Part shown: positions 1 through 5,997 of the stretch, piece by piece
Layout: the number at the start of each line of letters is the position of its first letter
Position numbering within the stretch: the stretch's first letter is position 1
DNA from: Oscillospiraceae bacterium
GTDB lineage: Bacteria > Bacillota > Clostridia > Oscillospirales > Acutalibacteraceae
DNA: 5,998 bases
NCBI GenBank assembly: GCA_029012165.1
Contig: JAQXLO010000255.1
Location: 1-5,998, forward strand
Reading direction: 5' to 3'
Translations under genes and position numbers: made by a program
The notes under the pieces: generated by a model
What the model was told of the DNA's origin: nothing
Databases searched by the model: none
What the model saw: the letters and a program-made list of their open reading frames with translations, nothing else

Positions 1-50
1 TGCCAGACTGTCGAAAAAGTTCAGCGAAAGCTTGAGTTTGCAAAGCGGAA

Positions 51-100
51 GCCCTCCCTGCGAGGGAGGGTGGCGAGGCGTCAGCCTCGTCGGGAGGGTT
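51..100 (+). repeat. GC-rich double-hairpin intergenic repeat, copy 1
   Basis: Two hairpins lie back to back. The first pairs CCCTCCCT (52-59) with AGGGAGGG (63-70) around the loop GCG. The second pairs CGAGGC (74-79) with GCCTCG (84-89), extendable by a G-T and a G-C pair. A trailing GGGAGGG (92-98) repeats the right arm of hairpin one and could compete for its left arm. The architecture matches the element at 141-185 in reverse orientation. I recall similar short repeats scattered between genes of gut Clostridia. No coding function is seen. Confidence 0.65.
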
Positions 101-140
101 TTTCCGCCGGGTTTTGCTGTCTGTTTACGGCGGTGTTTGG

Positions 141-185
141 AACCCCTCAGTCTGCTGCGCAGACAGCTCCCCTCGCAGGGGAGCC
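141..185 (-). repeat. GC-rich double-hairpin intergenic repeat, copy 2 (inverted)
   Basis: On the minus strand this element starts with a hairpin GCTCCCCT/AGGGGAGC (plus-strand arms 166-173 and 177-184, loop CGC), continues with GTCTGC/GCAGAC (plus-strand arms 150-155 and 159-164) and ends in GAGGGGTT. This is the same order as copy 1 (stem, stem, G-rich tail ending TT) but with different stem sequences that keep their pairing. It is a diverged relative in opposite orientation. Confidence 0.65.
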
Positions 186-271
186 AACCTGCCGGTAACG
201 CCGCCCAAACGCATATGCGACAGTGCAGGCAAATCCGAAAGCAACACTGCACCAATTCATGCCGCACCTGC

Positions 272-303
272 CAGCTTGCCGAAAATATTTTTTCGACAAG
301 CTG
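272..303. repeat. AT-rich imperfect hairpin next to the terminator-like stem
   Basis: The arms 272-285 and 290-303 pair over 14 positions with one C-A mismatch (279/296) around the 4-base loop TATT. It stands directly against the stem at 305-337, so the two would fold as tandem hairpins. It could be a second terminator or an mRNA 3'-end structure for the minus-strand operon that ends at 350. The right arm also carries the motif TTTTTCGACA, which has an inverted match near position 9. Confidence 0.5.
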
Positions 304-304
304 C

Positions 305-339
305 AAGGGCTGTCGCAAAGCAAATGCGACAGCCCTTTT
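305..339 (+). terminator. Perfect 13-bp hairpin, probable rho-independent terminator
   Basis: AAGGGCTGTCGCA (305-317) pairs perfectly with TGCGACAGCCCTT (325-337) around a 7-base loop. On the plus strand the stem ends in TTTT (336-339), a short U-run fitting a terminator for transcription entering from the left. On the minus strand no clear U-run follows, yet the stem begins only 13 bases beyond the stop codon of the DUF2284 gene. It may therefore also end or stabilise that operon's transcript. Directionality is inferred. Confidence 0.6.
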
Positions 340-349
340 CCCGTTGTGC

Positions 350-880
350 TCAAAGCGTTTCGTTTGTGAGGAGGATGCTGAACAGCGCCAGCTTTCCGTC
401 GGTGCAGGTGTACTCCATGCCGCACCGTTCGGCCAGCTTCTGCGCATGGATGCAGTAGGCGGACAGGCAGGAAAAGCGCTTTTGCGGGAAAACGCAGGGC
501 TTTCCCGCAGGCAGAACACAGTGTGCACACAGCGAGCAGCAGCTGGCGCCCACCATTTGTACATCGGATAACTTTTCCGCAATACGCAAAGTCGCCTCGT
601 TGTGCGCTTTTTTCGCCTTTTTAATGGCGGCAGTGTCCGAGTAGTCGCAAATGTCCCACTTGGATTGCAGGACGAGGGCATATTTGCACGCCAGCACCCG
701 CCGGCGCATTTCCTCCGGCGTACCGCAGTCTGGCGGGCAGGAGTAATTTTGTCCGTACTGACCGCAAAGATTCTCTGCACAGTATCTGCGAAAGTCGCTG
801 TTGAAGCAAATGTCCGCAGTCGGCACAAATCCGGCGGCGGAGAAGTTTTCCTGTTTTGCAAGCTGTTCCCAACGGGTCAT
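350..880 (-). CDS. DUF2284 family cysteine-rich putative metal-binding protein
   Basis: A 176-residue protein, close to the usual length of DUF2284 proteins, which are predicted metal-binding proteins of unknown function. It is very rich in cysteine. Near the N-terminus is CGQYGQNYSCPPDC (residues 39-52), the family's signature. In the second half CCSLCAHC (114-121), then Cys129, Cys138 and Cys143, resemble the spacing of iron-sulfur cluster ligands. No signal peptide or membrane segment is seen, so it should be cytoplasmic. I chose the ATG at 880 because GAGGG (891-887) sits six bases ahead of it; an in-frame ATG at 886 would add Met-Ala but lies directly against that ribosome binding site. 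The site overlaps the stop region of the GH130 gene, so the two are probably translationally coupled and co-transcribed. Family membership is fairly sure; metal or Fe-S binding is inference from the cysteines, and no reaction can be assigned. Confidence 0.85.
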   Translation of the reverse strand: MTRWEQLAKQENFSAAGFVPTADICFNSDFRRYCAENLCGQYGQNYSCPPDCGTPEEMRRRVLACKYALVLQSKWDICDYSDTAAIKKAKKAHNEATLRIAEKLSDVQMVGASCCSLCAHCVLPAGKPCVFPQKRFSCLSAYCIHAQKLAERCGMEYTCTDGKLALFSILLTNETL

Positions 881-889
881 AGCCATCCC

Positions 890-1840
890 TCACTTGATCA
901 GGTCGTTTTCATGGATGTAGCGGATCGTCTCGTCCACCGTGGTAAAGGCCAGCGCAACGCAGGTGTCGGCGGCGCCATAGTACAGGGCGATGCGGCCGGT
1001 TTCGGCGTCGGCAAGGGCGGAGCAGGGGAACACCACGTTCGGCACGTCCCCGAAGCATTCATACGGTTCATGGGGTGCCAAAAGGAAGCTGTCCGCACGG
1101 TGCAGGACTTTCCACGGCTCGTCCTTGTCCAGAAGCGCCGCACCCATGCTGTAGGAGAAGCCGTTGCAGCTGGTGAGAACGCCGTGGTAGAACAGCAGCC
1201 ATCCCTCGTCCGTTTCAATGGGTGTGGGACCTGCGCCAACCTTGGTCATTTCCCAGTTTTTCACGGGAGCCATGACGAAACGGTGCTTACCCCAGTAGGT
1301 CAGATCCCGGCTGTGGCAAAGAAAAATGTCGCCGTAGGGGGTGTGTCCCCGGTCGCAGGGACGAATAAGCAGAATATATTCCCCATTTATTTTGCGGGGG
1401 AACAGTACCCCGTTTCGGGCAACGGGGTAGCAGGCGTCCTCCAACTGTGTCCAGTGTGCAAAGTCCTCCGTGTGCGCCAACCCGATGGTGGTGCCGTGGG
1501 GTGTGAGCTTGACCCAGGAGAGAAAGTATTTGCCGTCCATGCGGCACAGTCTCGGGTCGTAGCCCTCGAAGATGGGCTTGTCCTCAAGATGCCATGTGAT
1601 GCCGTCTTGGCTGAAGCCCGTGACCAGCTTTTGATCCCGGGATCGGTAATCCACACGGAATACGCCGGCGAAGCCGTCCTTGCAGGGGACAACAGCGGAG
1701 TTGAAAATGCTGTTTGCCATGTACAGGTTGTCCCGTGTGATGACGGGATTGTTGGTGTATCGCCAGACGGGGTAGGGGTCGCCCGGGCGCTTGTCCTGCC
1801 ATGGGATATTGTGTATCGTGTCGCCAATGATTGCCGCCAT
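890..1840 (-). CDS. GH130 beta-mannoside phosphorylase
   Basis: A 316-residue cytoplasmic enzyme of glycoside hydrolase family 130. These enzymes use phosphate to split beta-mannosyl linkages, releasing alpha-mannose 1-phosphate and a shorter sugar. Visible family blocks are NSIFNSAV (44-51), GYDPR (93-97) with Asp95 as the likely general acid, NGVLFP (143-148), KVGAGPTPIET (200-210), YHGV (218-221), GDVPNVVFPC (264-273) and YYGAAD (287-292). Lys200, His219 and Arg160 fit the phosphate pocket as I remember it, which favours phosphorylase over the hydrolytic members. The length and the NSIFNSAV block resemble the mannooligosaccharide or mannosyl-GlcNAc phosphorylase branch (GH130_2) rather than the longer mannosylglucose phosphorylases. 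The start at 1840 is set by AAGGAG (1853-1848), seven bases upstream; a 14-codon extension to 1882 lacks this and would run across the promoter. It leads the minus-strand operon and is divergent from the transporter-GH5 pair. The exact acceptor sugar cannot be read from sequence. Confidence 0.9.
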   Translation of the reverse strand: MAAIIGDTIHNIPWQDKRPGDPYPVWRYTNNPVITRDNLYMANSIFNSAVVPCKDGFAGVFRVDYRSRDQKLVTGFSQDGITWHLEDKPIFEGYDPRLCRMDGKYFLSWVKLTPHGTTIGLAHTEDFAHWTQLEDACYPVARNGVLFPRKINGEYILLIRPCDRGHTPYGDIFLCHSRDLTYWGKHRFVMAPVKNWEMTKVGAGPTPIETDEGWLLFYHGVLTSCNGFSYSMGAALLDKDEPWKVLHRADSFLLAPHEPYECFGDVPNVVFPCSALADAETGRIALYYGAADTCVALAFTTVDETIRYIHENDLIK

Positions 1841-1870
1841 ATGGGTACTCCTTTTTCTGTTTTTGAGAAA

Positions 1871-1899
1871 AGTGTAAACCATATTCTGCGTGCTGTCAA
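1871..1899 (-). promoter_or_regulatory. Promoter of the GH130-DUF2284 operon
   Basis: On the minus strand a perfect TTGACA (-35, 1899-1894) is followed after 17 bases by TACACT (-10, 1876-1871), close to the housekeeping sigma consensus. Transcription would start near 1864, leaving a leader of about 24 bases that includes the AAGGAG ribosome binding site. Confidence 0.7.
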
Positions 1900-1911
1900 G
1901 GCAAATACCGC

Positions 1912-1926
1912 AAATTTGACAAATTT
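1912..1926. promoter_or_regulatory. Candidate operator: perfect AT-rich palindrome
   Basis: AAATTTG, a central A and CAAATTT form a perfect 15-base palindrome between the two divergent promoters. Its centre lies about 55 bases upstream of the predicted GH130 start point and about 83 upstream of the predicted transporter start point, suiting a shared regulator site. It is not strong enough alone to name a regulator family. Confidence 0.4.
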
Positions 1927-1947
1927 CACCCGTGTTTTTTGTGCTTT

Positions 1948-1961
1948 ATTCCAAAGGGAAT
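1948..1961. promoter_or_regulatory. Candidate operator: ATTCC-N4-GGAAT inverted repeat
   Basis: A perfect five-base inverted repeat with the spacer AAAG lies four bases upstream of the transporter promoter's -35 box. That is a usual place for an activator site or a repressor edge. Short palindromes arise by chance in AT-rich DNA, so this stays tentative. Confidence 0.3.
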
Positions 1962-1965
1962 CCTA

Positions 1966-1995
1966 TGGACAAAAGGAATTGTTTTATAGTAAAAT
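1966..1995 (+). promoter_or_regulatory. Promoter of the transporter-GH5 operon
   Basis: TGGACA (1966-1971, five of six consensus bases) is separated by 18 bases from TAAAAT (1990-1995, five of six). Transcription would begin near 2002, about 20 bases before the start codon. A TATAGT at 1985-1990 is an alternative -10 box but lacks a good -35 partner. Confidence 0.55.
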
Positions 1996-2021
1996 AGAAA
2001 CAGCACTTTCGGAGGTGAAAA

Positions 2022-4289
2022 ATGGACGTCAAGGGAAAGATTACGGACGGGGTATCAAAGCTGAAAACCTACTGGAAAACGCCGCCGCAGGGGAGATATA
2101 TGTCCTTCCGGGAGATCGTGTCGCTTTCGGTGGGCGGTCTGGGCGTCAAGTTTGTCGTCTACTGCGTGCAGTACATGATCCTCGGCGCCAGCAATACCCT
2201 CATCGGCAACACCATCGGCATTTCCCCAAAGCCGATGTACGCCATCTATCTGCTGAGCGTTTTTGCAGGCATTCCTCTGGCACCGCTGCGTGCGCACATC
2301 ATCGACAATGTCCACCACAAAAAAGGCAAGTACCGCCCCTATGTGCTGAGCATGGGTCTGCCCACGGCGATTTTGGGCATCGGCTTCGTCTGGATGCCCT
2401 ATGAGCACATGACCATGCTGTGGAAATGCGTCACGGTGCTGCTGTTCAATATCGGCTTTCAGTTTTTCTACCTGTTCTACTACGATGTGGACGTGAGCAT
2501 CATCAATGTCCTCTCGCCCAACACCATCGAGCGCTCCGATGTGAACTCCATCAAATCCGTGACCGATTCCTTTGCCCCCACCATCGGCAACTTTATCGTG
2601 CCGCTTTTGGCCAGTGTCATCACCGGCGAAAACACGCTGGTGGATATGCGCATCTACCGCTGGGTCTATCCGCCCATGATCATCTTCGGCTTCCTTTTGG
2701 GACTGCTGATGTACTTCAATACCGAGGAAAAGATCGTCCAGCCCAAGAACCACACGGTGAACATCAAGTTTGCCGATGCCCTCAAGGCGGTGATGCGCAA
2801 CAAATACTTCTGGATCATCTCCATGGCCACATGGATCGGCTTTTTGGAAACGGCTGTGCAGAGCGTTATGGACTGGCTGTACAGCTATCAGCAGGCGTGT
2901 TCCGCCATGGAATATTCCATCATCATCGCCATCCGGGGCAACGCTTCCCTCTGGCCGATGCTGTTCGTACCGTTTTTGATTCGTACCATGGGCAAGCGCA
3001 AGCTGCTGGTTTCGTCCAATATTCTGAATATCATTTTTATCATCATCATGCTTCCCCTCATCCGAAACGGCGACTTGCAGCACATCATCTGGTATATTCT
3101 GATTTGCTTCTTCTTCAACTACATGGCTGCTACCGTCGGCACGCTGCTGACGCCGAGTCTCAACGGCGATATTCGTGACCACCAGCAGTACATCACCGGC
3201 GAACGAATCGACGGGATGTTTGTGACGGTGGGCGTCATCGGCAGTATCATCACCCTTTGCACCAACTCCGTTTTGCCCGCCATCTACGACAAGGCGGGTC
3301 TGAACGAAACGGTTGCCCGTTCGCTGGGCTACGATGGCTCCAATGTGTACGACGTGCTGCACAACGAGATGTACTTCCGGGATATTTGCAGTGTGCTGAT
3401 TCTTGCGGCGACCGTTGGAGCAACGCTGAACGTGATCCCGTATTTCTTCTATGACTTGACCGAGCTTAAGCAGAAGGCGATGGTTACGGTGCTGAAGATC
3501 CGTGCCATGTTTGAGGATTTCGGTAACGGCGACCTGTCCGAGCAGGCGCTGATCGAGGCGGTGGAGCTGATCGAGGAATCGAAAGCGCTCTGCGGCAAGC
3601 CCTTGGCGCAGGTGTCTAAGAGAAGCATCCGTCAGGCGAAAAAGAGCGGCGGCAGGGACGCCGCCAAGCAGGCGAAAAAGCAGTACAAGCAAGCGATACA
3701 AACCAACGAAAAAATTCAGGTGGCGGACTATGTTCTGCGGGAACTGGAGCGGTTCTCCACGCCCCGGGGCGCTGCCGAGGTTGCCCGGGCACAGCAGATT
3801 GTCTGCGGCGGGCTGGGTGCACTGTGCACCATGCCGGACGGTTTGACGCAGGCAAAAGCCATGCCGAAAACGACCAAAGAGGAGAAGCAGGCACGCCGGG
3901 CGGAAATAGATCGGGCCAAGGCGGTACGCACTGCCCAAAAGACCATCGCCAAGCATTATCCCAACGGACCGGAAGCCTTTGACGGCAGTGTGTTCAACAC
4001 GCTTTTCGCTCAGGAGGACCGTGTGCAGGGAGAGATCGACGCCCTGTACAAGGAACTGCACGCAGACCCCTCCCGCAAAAAGGCGCTGAAAGCGCAGATT
4101 CGGCAGTTGGAAAGTGCCAAGTCTGCCGTCAAAAAGCAGATTAAACAGGCGACCAATCAACACGCCGTCTACACCCGTGCGGCGAAGCCGTATCTGGACG
4201 CACAGAAGCTTTTGAAGCAAAAGGAAAACTACGAAAACTATCCGCAAATTAAGGCGGAATATGACCGCATCCGGTCAGCTGTTGTATGA
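2022..4289 (+). CDS. GPH/MelB-type sugar transporter with long C-terminal tail
   Basis: A 755-residue membrane protein. Residues about 30-475 form the major-facilitator fold of the glycoside-pentoside-hexuronide transporters, with about 12 hydrophobic segments (roughly 35-55, 72-94, 107-124, 131-155, 185-201, 215-232, 262-283, 297-321, 329-347, 353-378, 397-420, 453-477). Family marks are the loop KKGKYRPY (100-107) after helix 2 and TGERIDGMF (392-400) in the second half. Family members are usually about 450-500 residues; here about 265 extra residues follow (490-755), rich in Lys, Ala, Gln and Glu, hydrophilic and probably partly coiled coil. I see no resemblance to the phosphotransferase-type IIA tail of LacS. 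In helix 2 the MelB cation-site aspartates appear to be Gly83 and Ala87. The start at 2022 follows GGAGG (2011-2015) by six bases. The likely cargo is the glycoside handled by the adjacent GH5 and GH130 enzymes; substrate and coupling ion are inferred, not shown. Confidence 0.88.
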   Translation: MDVKGKITDGVSKLKTYWKTPPQGRYMSFREIVSLSVGGLGVKFVVYCVQYMILGASNTLIGNTIGISPKPMYAIYLLSVFAGIPLAPLRAHIIDNVHHKKGKYRPYVLSMGLPTAILGIGFVWMPYEHMTMLWKCVTVLLFNIGFQFFYLFYYDVDVSIINVLSPNTIERSDVNSIKSVTDSFAPTIGNFIVPLLASVITGENTLVDMRIYRWVYPPMIIFGFLLGLLMYFNTEEKIVQPKNHTVNIKFADALKAVMRNKYFWIISMATWIGFLETAVQSVMDWLYSYQQACSAMEYSIIIAIRGNASLWPMLFVPFLIRTMGKRKLLVSSNILNIIFIIIMLPLIRNGDLQHIIWYILICFFFNYMAATVGTLLTPSLNGDIRDHQQYITGERIDGMFVTVGVIGSIITLCTNSVLPAIYDKAGLNETVARSLGYDGSNVYDVLHNEMYFRDICSVLILAATVGATLNVIPYFFYDLTELKQKAMVTVLKIRAMFEDFGNGDLSEQALIEAVELIEESKALCGKPLAQVSKRSIRQAKKSGGRDAAKQAKKQYKQAIQTNEKIQVADYVLRELERFSTPRGAAEVARAQQIVCGGLGALCTMPDGLTQAKAMPKTTKEEKQARRAEIDRAKAVRTAQKTIAKHYPNGPEAFDGSVFNTLFAQEDRVQGEIDALYKELHADPSRKKALKAQIRQLESAKSAVKKQIKQATNQHAVYTRAAKPYLDAQKLLKQKENYENYPQIKAEYDRIRSAVV

Positions 4290-4293
4290 GGAG
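4288..4293 (+). promoter_or_regulatory. Ribosome binding site fixing the GH5 start
   Basis: GAGGAG overlaps the transporter's TGA stop (4287-4289) and lies six bases before the ATG at 4300. It selects 4300 over the in-frame ATG at 4261, which lies inside the transporter gene and has no comparable site, and it implies translational coupling. Confidence 0.75.
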
Positions 4294-4299
4294 ATAGCC

Positions 4300-5781
4300 A
4301 TGGACAAGATTTTTGCACAGGGACAAAAACTGATGGATTCGCACGGTCGTGAACGCATTTTCAACGGCTTGGATCTTTGCGACAAGGGCGTGTACAGGCA
4401 GGAAAAGGGCAGGCGTGTTTACTGCAACCAGTGGAAAAAAGGCATGGGGAAAACGCTGCGTGATGCCGGCATCAGCCTCGTTCGGCTGGGACTGATCTGG
4501 GACGCCGTGGAGCCGGAGATGGGCAGCTATGACGACGCCTTTTTGCAGTATATCCGGGACATTCTGGACGAGTGTGCCGCCGAGGAGATCTATGTGTATC
4601 TGGATATGCACCAGGATCTGTACTCCGGCTTCGGGGACGGTCCCGGCGATGGCGCCCCCGCATGGGCAACGCTGACGGGGAAGTACACCTACAGCAAGCC
4701 GAAATTTGTCTGGGCAGAGGGGTACTTCTGGGGCAAGGCGGTGCACCGGGCGTTCGACAACTTCTGGGGCAATGCCGTGCTCTGCGGAAAAGGCATTCAG
4801 GACAGATACATAGATATGTGGGTATATGTGGTCGAAAAGCTGGGCAGTCACCCGGCGGTCATCGGCTTTGACGTGATGAACGAGCCGTTCCCCGGAAGCG
4901 CCGGCGGCAAGGTGTTCAAAAAGCTGATTGCCAATCTCGTCAAAACGACCGTCACAGACAGCGCCGTTTCCAAGACGGAGCTTGTCCGGCGTGCGCTCAG
5001 AAGGGAGGAGCGTCCGAAGGTGCTCGACCTGTATGACGGCGAGATCCTGCGCAAAATCACCGCCGCCGCAGACGACATCATCCGCCGGTTCGACACGGAA
5101 AAATATGCGCCCTTCCTCAACAGAATTACCAAGGCGATCCGCAGCACAGGCTGTGACAAGATGATCGTCATGGAGAACAGCTACTACTCCAACTTAGGCA
5201 TTCCGTACGCCTGCCCCGCACCCGCCGTGGACGGCAAGAGGGATGGCAACGCCGTGTTTGCCCCCCACGCCTACGACTTCATGGTGGACACGCCGCAGTA
5301 CAAGTACGCCAGCAACGAGCGCATCCAGGCGATCTTCGACGAGCATAAACGCTCCCAGCAGCGGCTGGACGTGCCGGTGATCGTCGGCGAGTGGGGCGGC
5401 TTTGCCGAGGGCAACGAGTGGTTCCATCATGTAAAATTCCTTTTACGGCTGTTCGATGCCAACCGGTGGAGCCAGACCTACTGGGCGTACTTTGAAGGAC
5501 TTTTGGAAAGCGAGTTGTTCCGGGAGGTGCTGGTGCGTCCCTATCCCATGGCGGTGAGCGGCACCATCGAGCGCTACTGCCACGACAGGGAGGCGGACAC
5601 GTTCACCCTGATCTACAGTCAGGACAGGGAGTACGATGCGCCGACGGAAATTTTCCTGCATAAGTCGCCGTCTGCCATCGAAACGGATGGACGGTATGCA
5701 CTCTCGCCCCGGGGCGGGGACGCCGCCGTTTTGCAGTTGAAAACAGGCGCCGGACAGCACAGCGTCACCGTGCGCTTTTAA
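4300..5781 (+). CDS. Intracellular GH5 glycosidase, endoglycoceramidase-like
   Basis: A 493-residue retaining glycosidase with a family 5 TIM barrel (about 1-405) and a C-terminal beta-sandwich (about 415-493). Motifs in order: VRLGLIWDAVEP (61-72), DMHQDLYS (102-109), DGAPAWA (117-123), AFDNFW (151-156), MNEP (193-196) with Glu195 as acid/base, HAYD (323-326), and GEWGGF (363-368) with Glu364 as nucleophile. The DMHQD and DGAPAWA blocks and RPYPMAVSGT (413-422) before the C-terminal domain are as I recall them from endoglycoceramidases and related beta-glucosidases acting on glycolipids or steryl glucosides, rather than from cellulases or mannanases. About 80 residues (199-277) form a long, charged segment between the acid/base strand and the next barrel strand. 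There is no signal peptide, so it should act in the cytoplasm on an imported substrate, against the usual secreted state of endoglycoceramidases. It is second in the operon after the transporter. A beta-glucosidase, beta-mannosidase or disaccharide-releasing role is equally possible. Confidence 0.87.
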   Translation: MDKIFAQGQKLMDSHGRERIFNGLDLCDKGVYRQEKGRRVYCNQWKKGMGKTLRDAGISLVRLGLIWDAVEPEMGSYDDAFLQYIRDILDECAAEEIYVYLDMHQDLYSGFGDGPGDGAPAWATLTGKYTYSKPKFVWAEGYFWGKAVHRAFDNFWGNAVLCGKGIQDRYIDMWVYVVEKLGSHPAVIGFDVMNEPFPGSAGGKVFKKLIANLVKTTVTDSAVSKTELVRRALRREERPKVLDLYDGEILRKITAAADDIIRRFDTEKYAPFLNRITKAIRSTGCDKMIVMENSYYSNLGIPYACPAPAVDGKRDGNAVFAPHAYDFMVDTPQYKYASNERIQAIFDEHKRSQQRLDVPVIVGEWGGFAEGNEWFHHVKFLLRLFDANRWSQTYWAYFEGLLESELFREVLVRPYPMAVSGTIERYCHDREADTFTLIYSQDREYDAPTEIFLHKSPSAIETDGRYALSPRGGDAAVLQLKTGAGQHSVTVRF

Positions 5782-5801
5782 ATGGTTCATCACGGATTTT
5801 T
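5768..5801 (+). terminator. Weak possible terminator of the transporter-GH5 operon
   Basis: CCGTG (5768-5772) can pair with CACGG (5791-5795), followed after one base by five T residues (5797-5801). The stem is only five pairs with an 18-base loop and overlaps the GH5 stop codon, so it would be weak. The hairpins just downstream may do this job instead, though none has a clean U-run. Confidence 0.2.
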
Positions 5802-5997
5802 GTGGGATTAAAAGTTTCGGTCAAGCCTTTTTAAAGGCTTGCGGATTCCAAAGGCGGCGCCTTTGGTCGCCGACCGCAGTCGGCGAAATCCTAACACCCG
5901 AGAAAGCGCAGGAGGGGAGCCAAAACAGTCCGGTGGACTGTTTTGGCGTGGGGAACCCTCGCCGGGGGTTCCCCGGTGCGAAGCACAAATCCCACAA
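5800..5997. repeat. Multi-hairpin element with 10-base terminal inverted repeats
   Basis: The spacer after the GH5 gene holds five near-perfect hairpins in a row: 5822-5841, 5848-5866 (arms CCAAAGGC/GCCTTTGG), 5868-5885 (CGCCGAC/GTCGGCG), 5919-5947 (13 perfect pairs, GCCAAAACAGTCC, loop GGT) and 5950-5974 (GGGGAACCC/GGGTTCCCC). TTGTGGGATT (5800-5809) and its exact complement AATCCCACAA (5988-5997) bracket the block. I see no start codon with a convincing reading frame inside. It resembles a small non-autonomous mobile element or structured-RNA repeat. The right flank is cut by the window end, so a target duplication cannot be tested. Single hairpins resemble repeats I recall from gut Clostridia. 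Confidence 0.55.

Noticed and set aside
1..349. A CRISPR array in the repeat-rich left spacer
   Set aside because: The repeats are two diverged inverted copies, not regularly spaced direct repeats with unique spacers.
32..571. A 179-codon open frame over the left spacer repeats
   Set aside because: It reads through hairpin repeats and the end of the DUF2284 gene on the other strand, and its Cys/Arg-rich product looks like translated repeat DNA.
1916..1921. A perfect plus-strand TTGACA as a promoter for the transporter
   Set aside because: No acceptable -10 box lies 16-19 bases downstream; the hexamer is better explained as part of the 15-base palindrome.
602..2404. A 600-codon open frame on the plus strand opposite the GH130 and DUF2284 genes
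   Set aside because: It runs antisense to two clearly recognisable proteins and across the promoter region into the transporter gene in another frame. It has no convincing ribosome binding site or family motifs.
2055..4247. A 730-codon open frame on the minus strand under the transporter gene
   Set aside because: Its length reflects codon bias of the real gene. The product is unusually rich in His, Asp, Gln and Val with no domain pattern, while the plus-strand frame gives clear membrane segments and family motifs.
4261..4299. A 13-codon N-terminal extension of the GH5 protein
   Set aside because: The upstream ATG lies inside the transporter gene without a good ribosome binding site, while the ATG at 4300 has GAGGAG six bases ahead.
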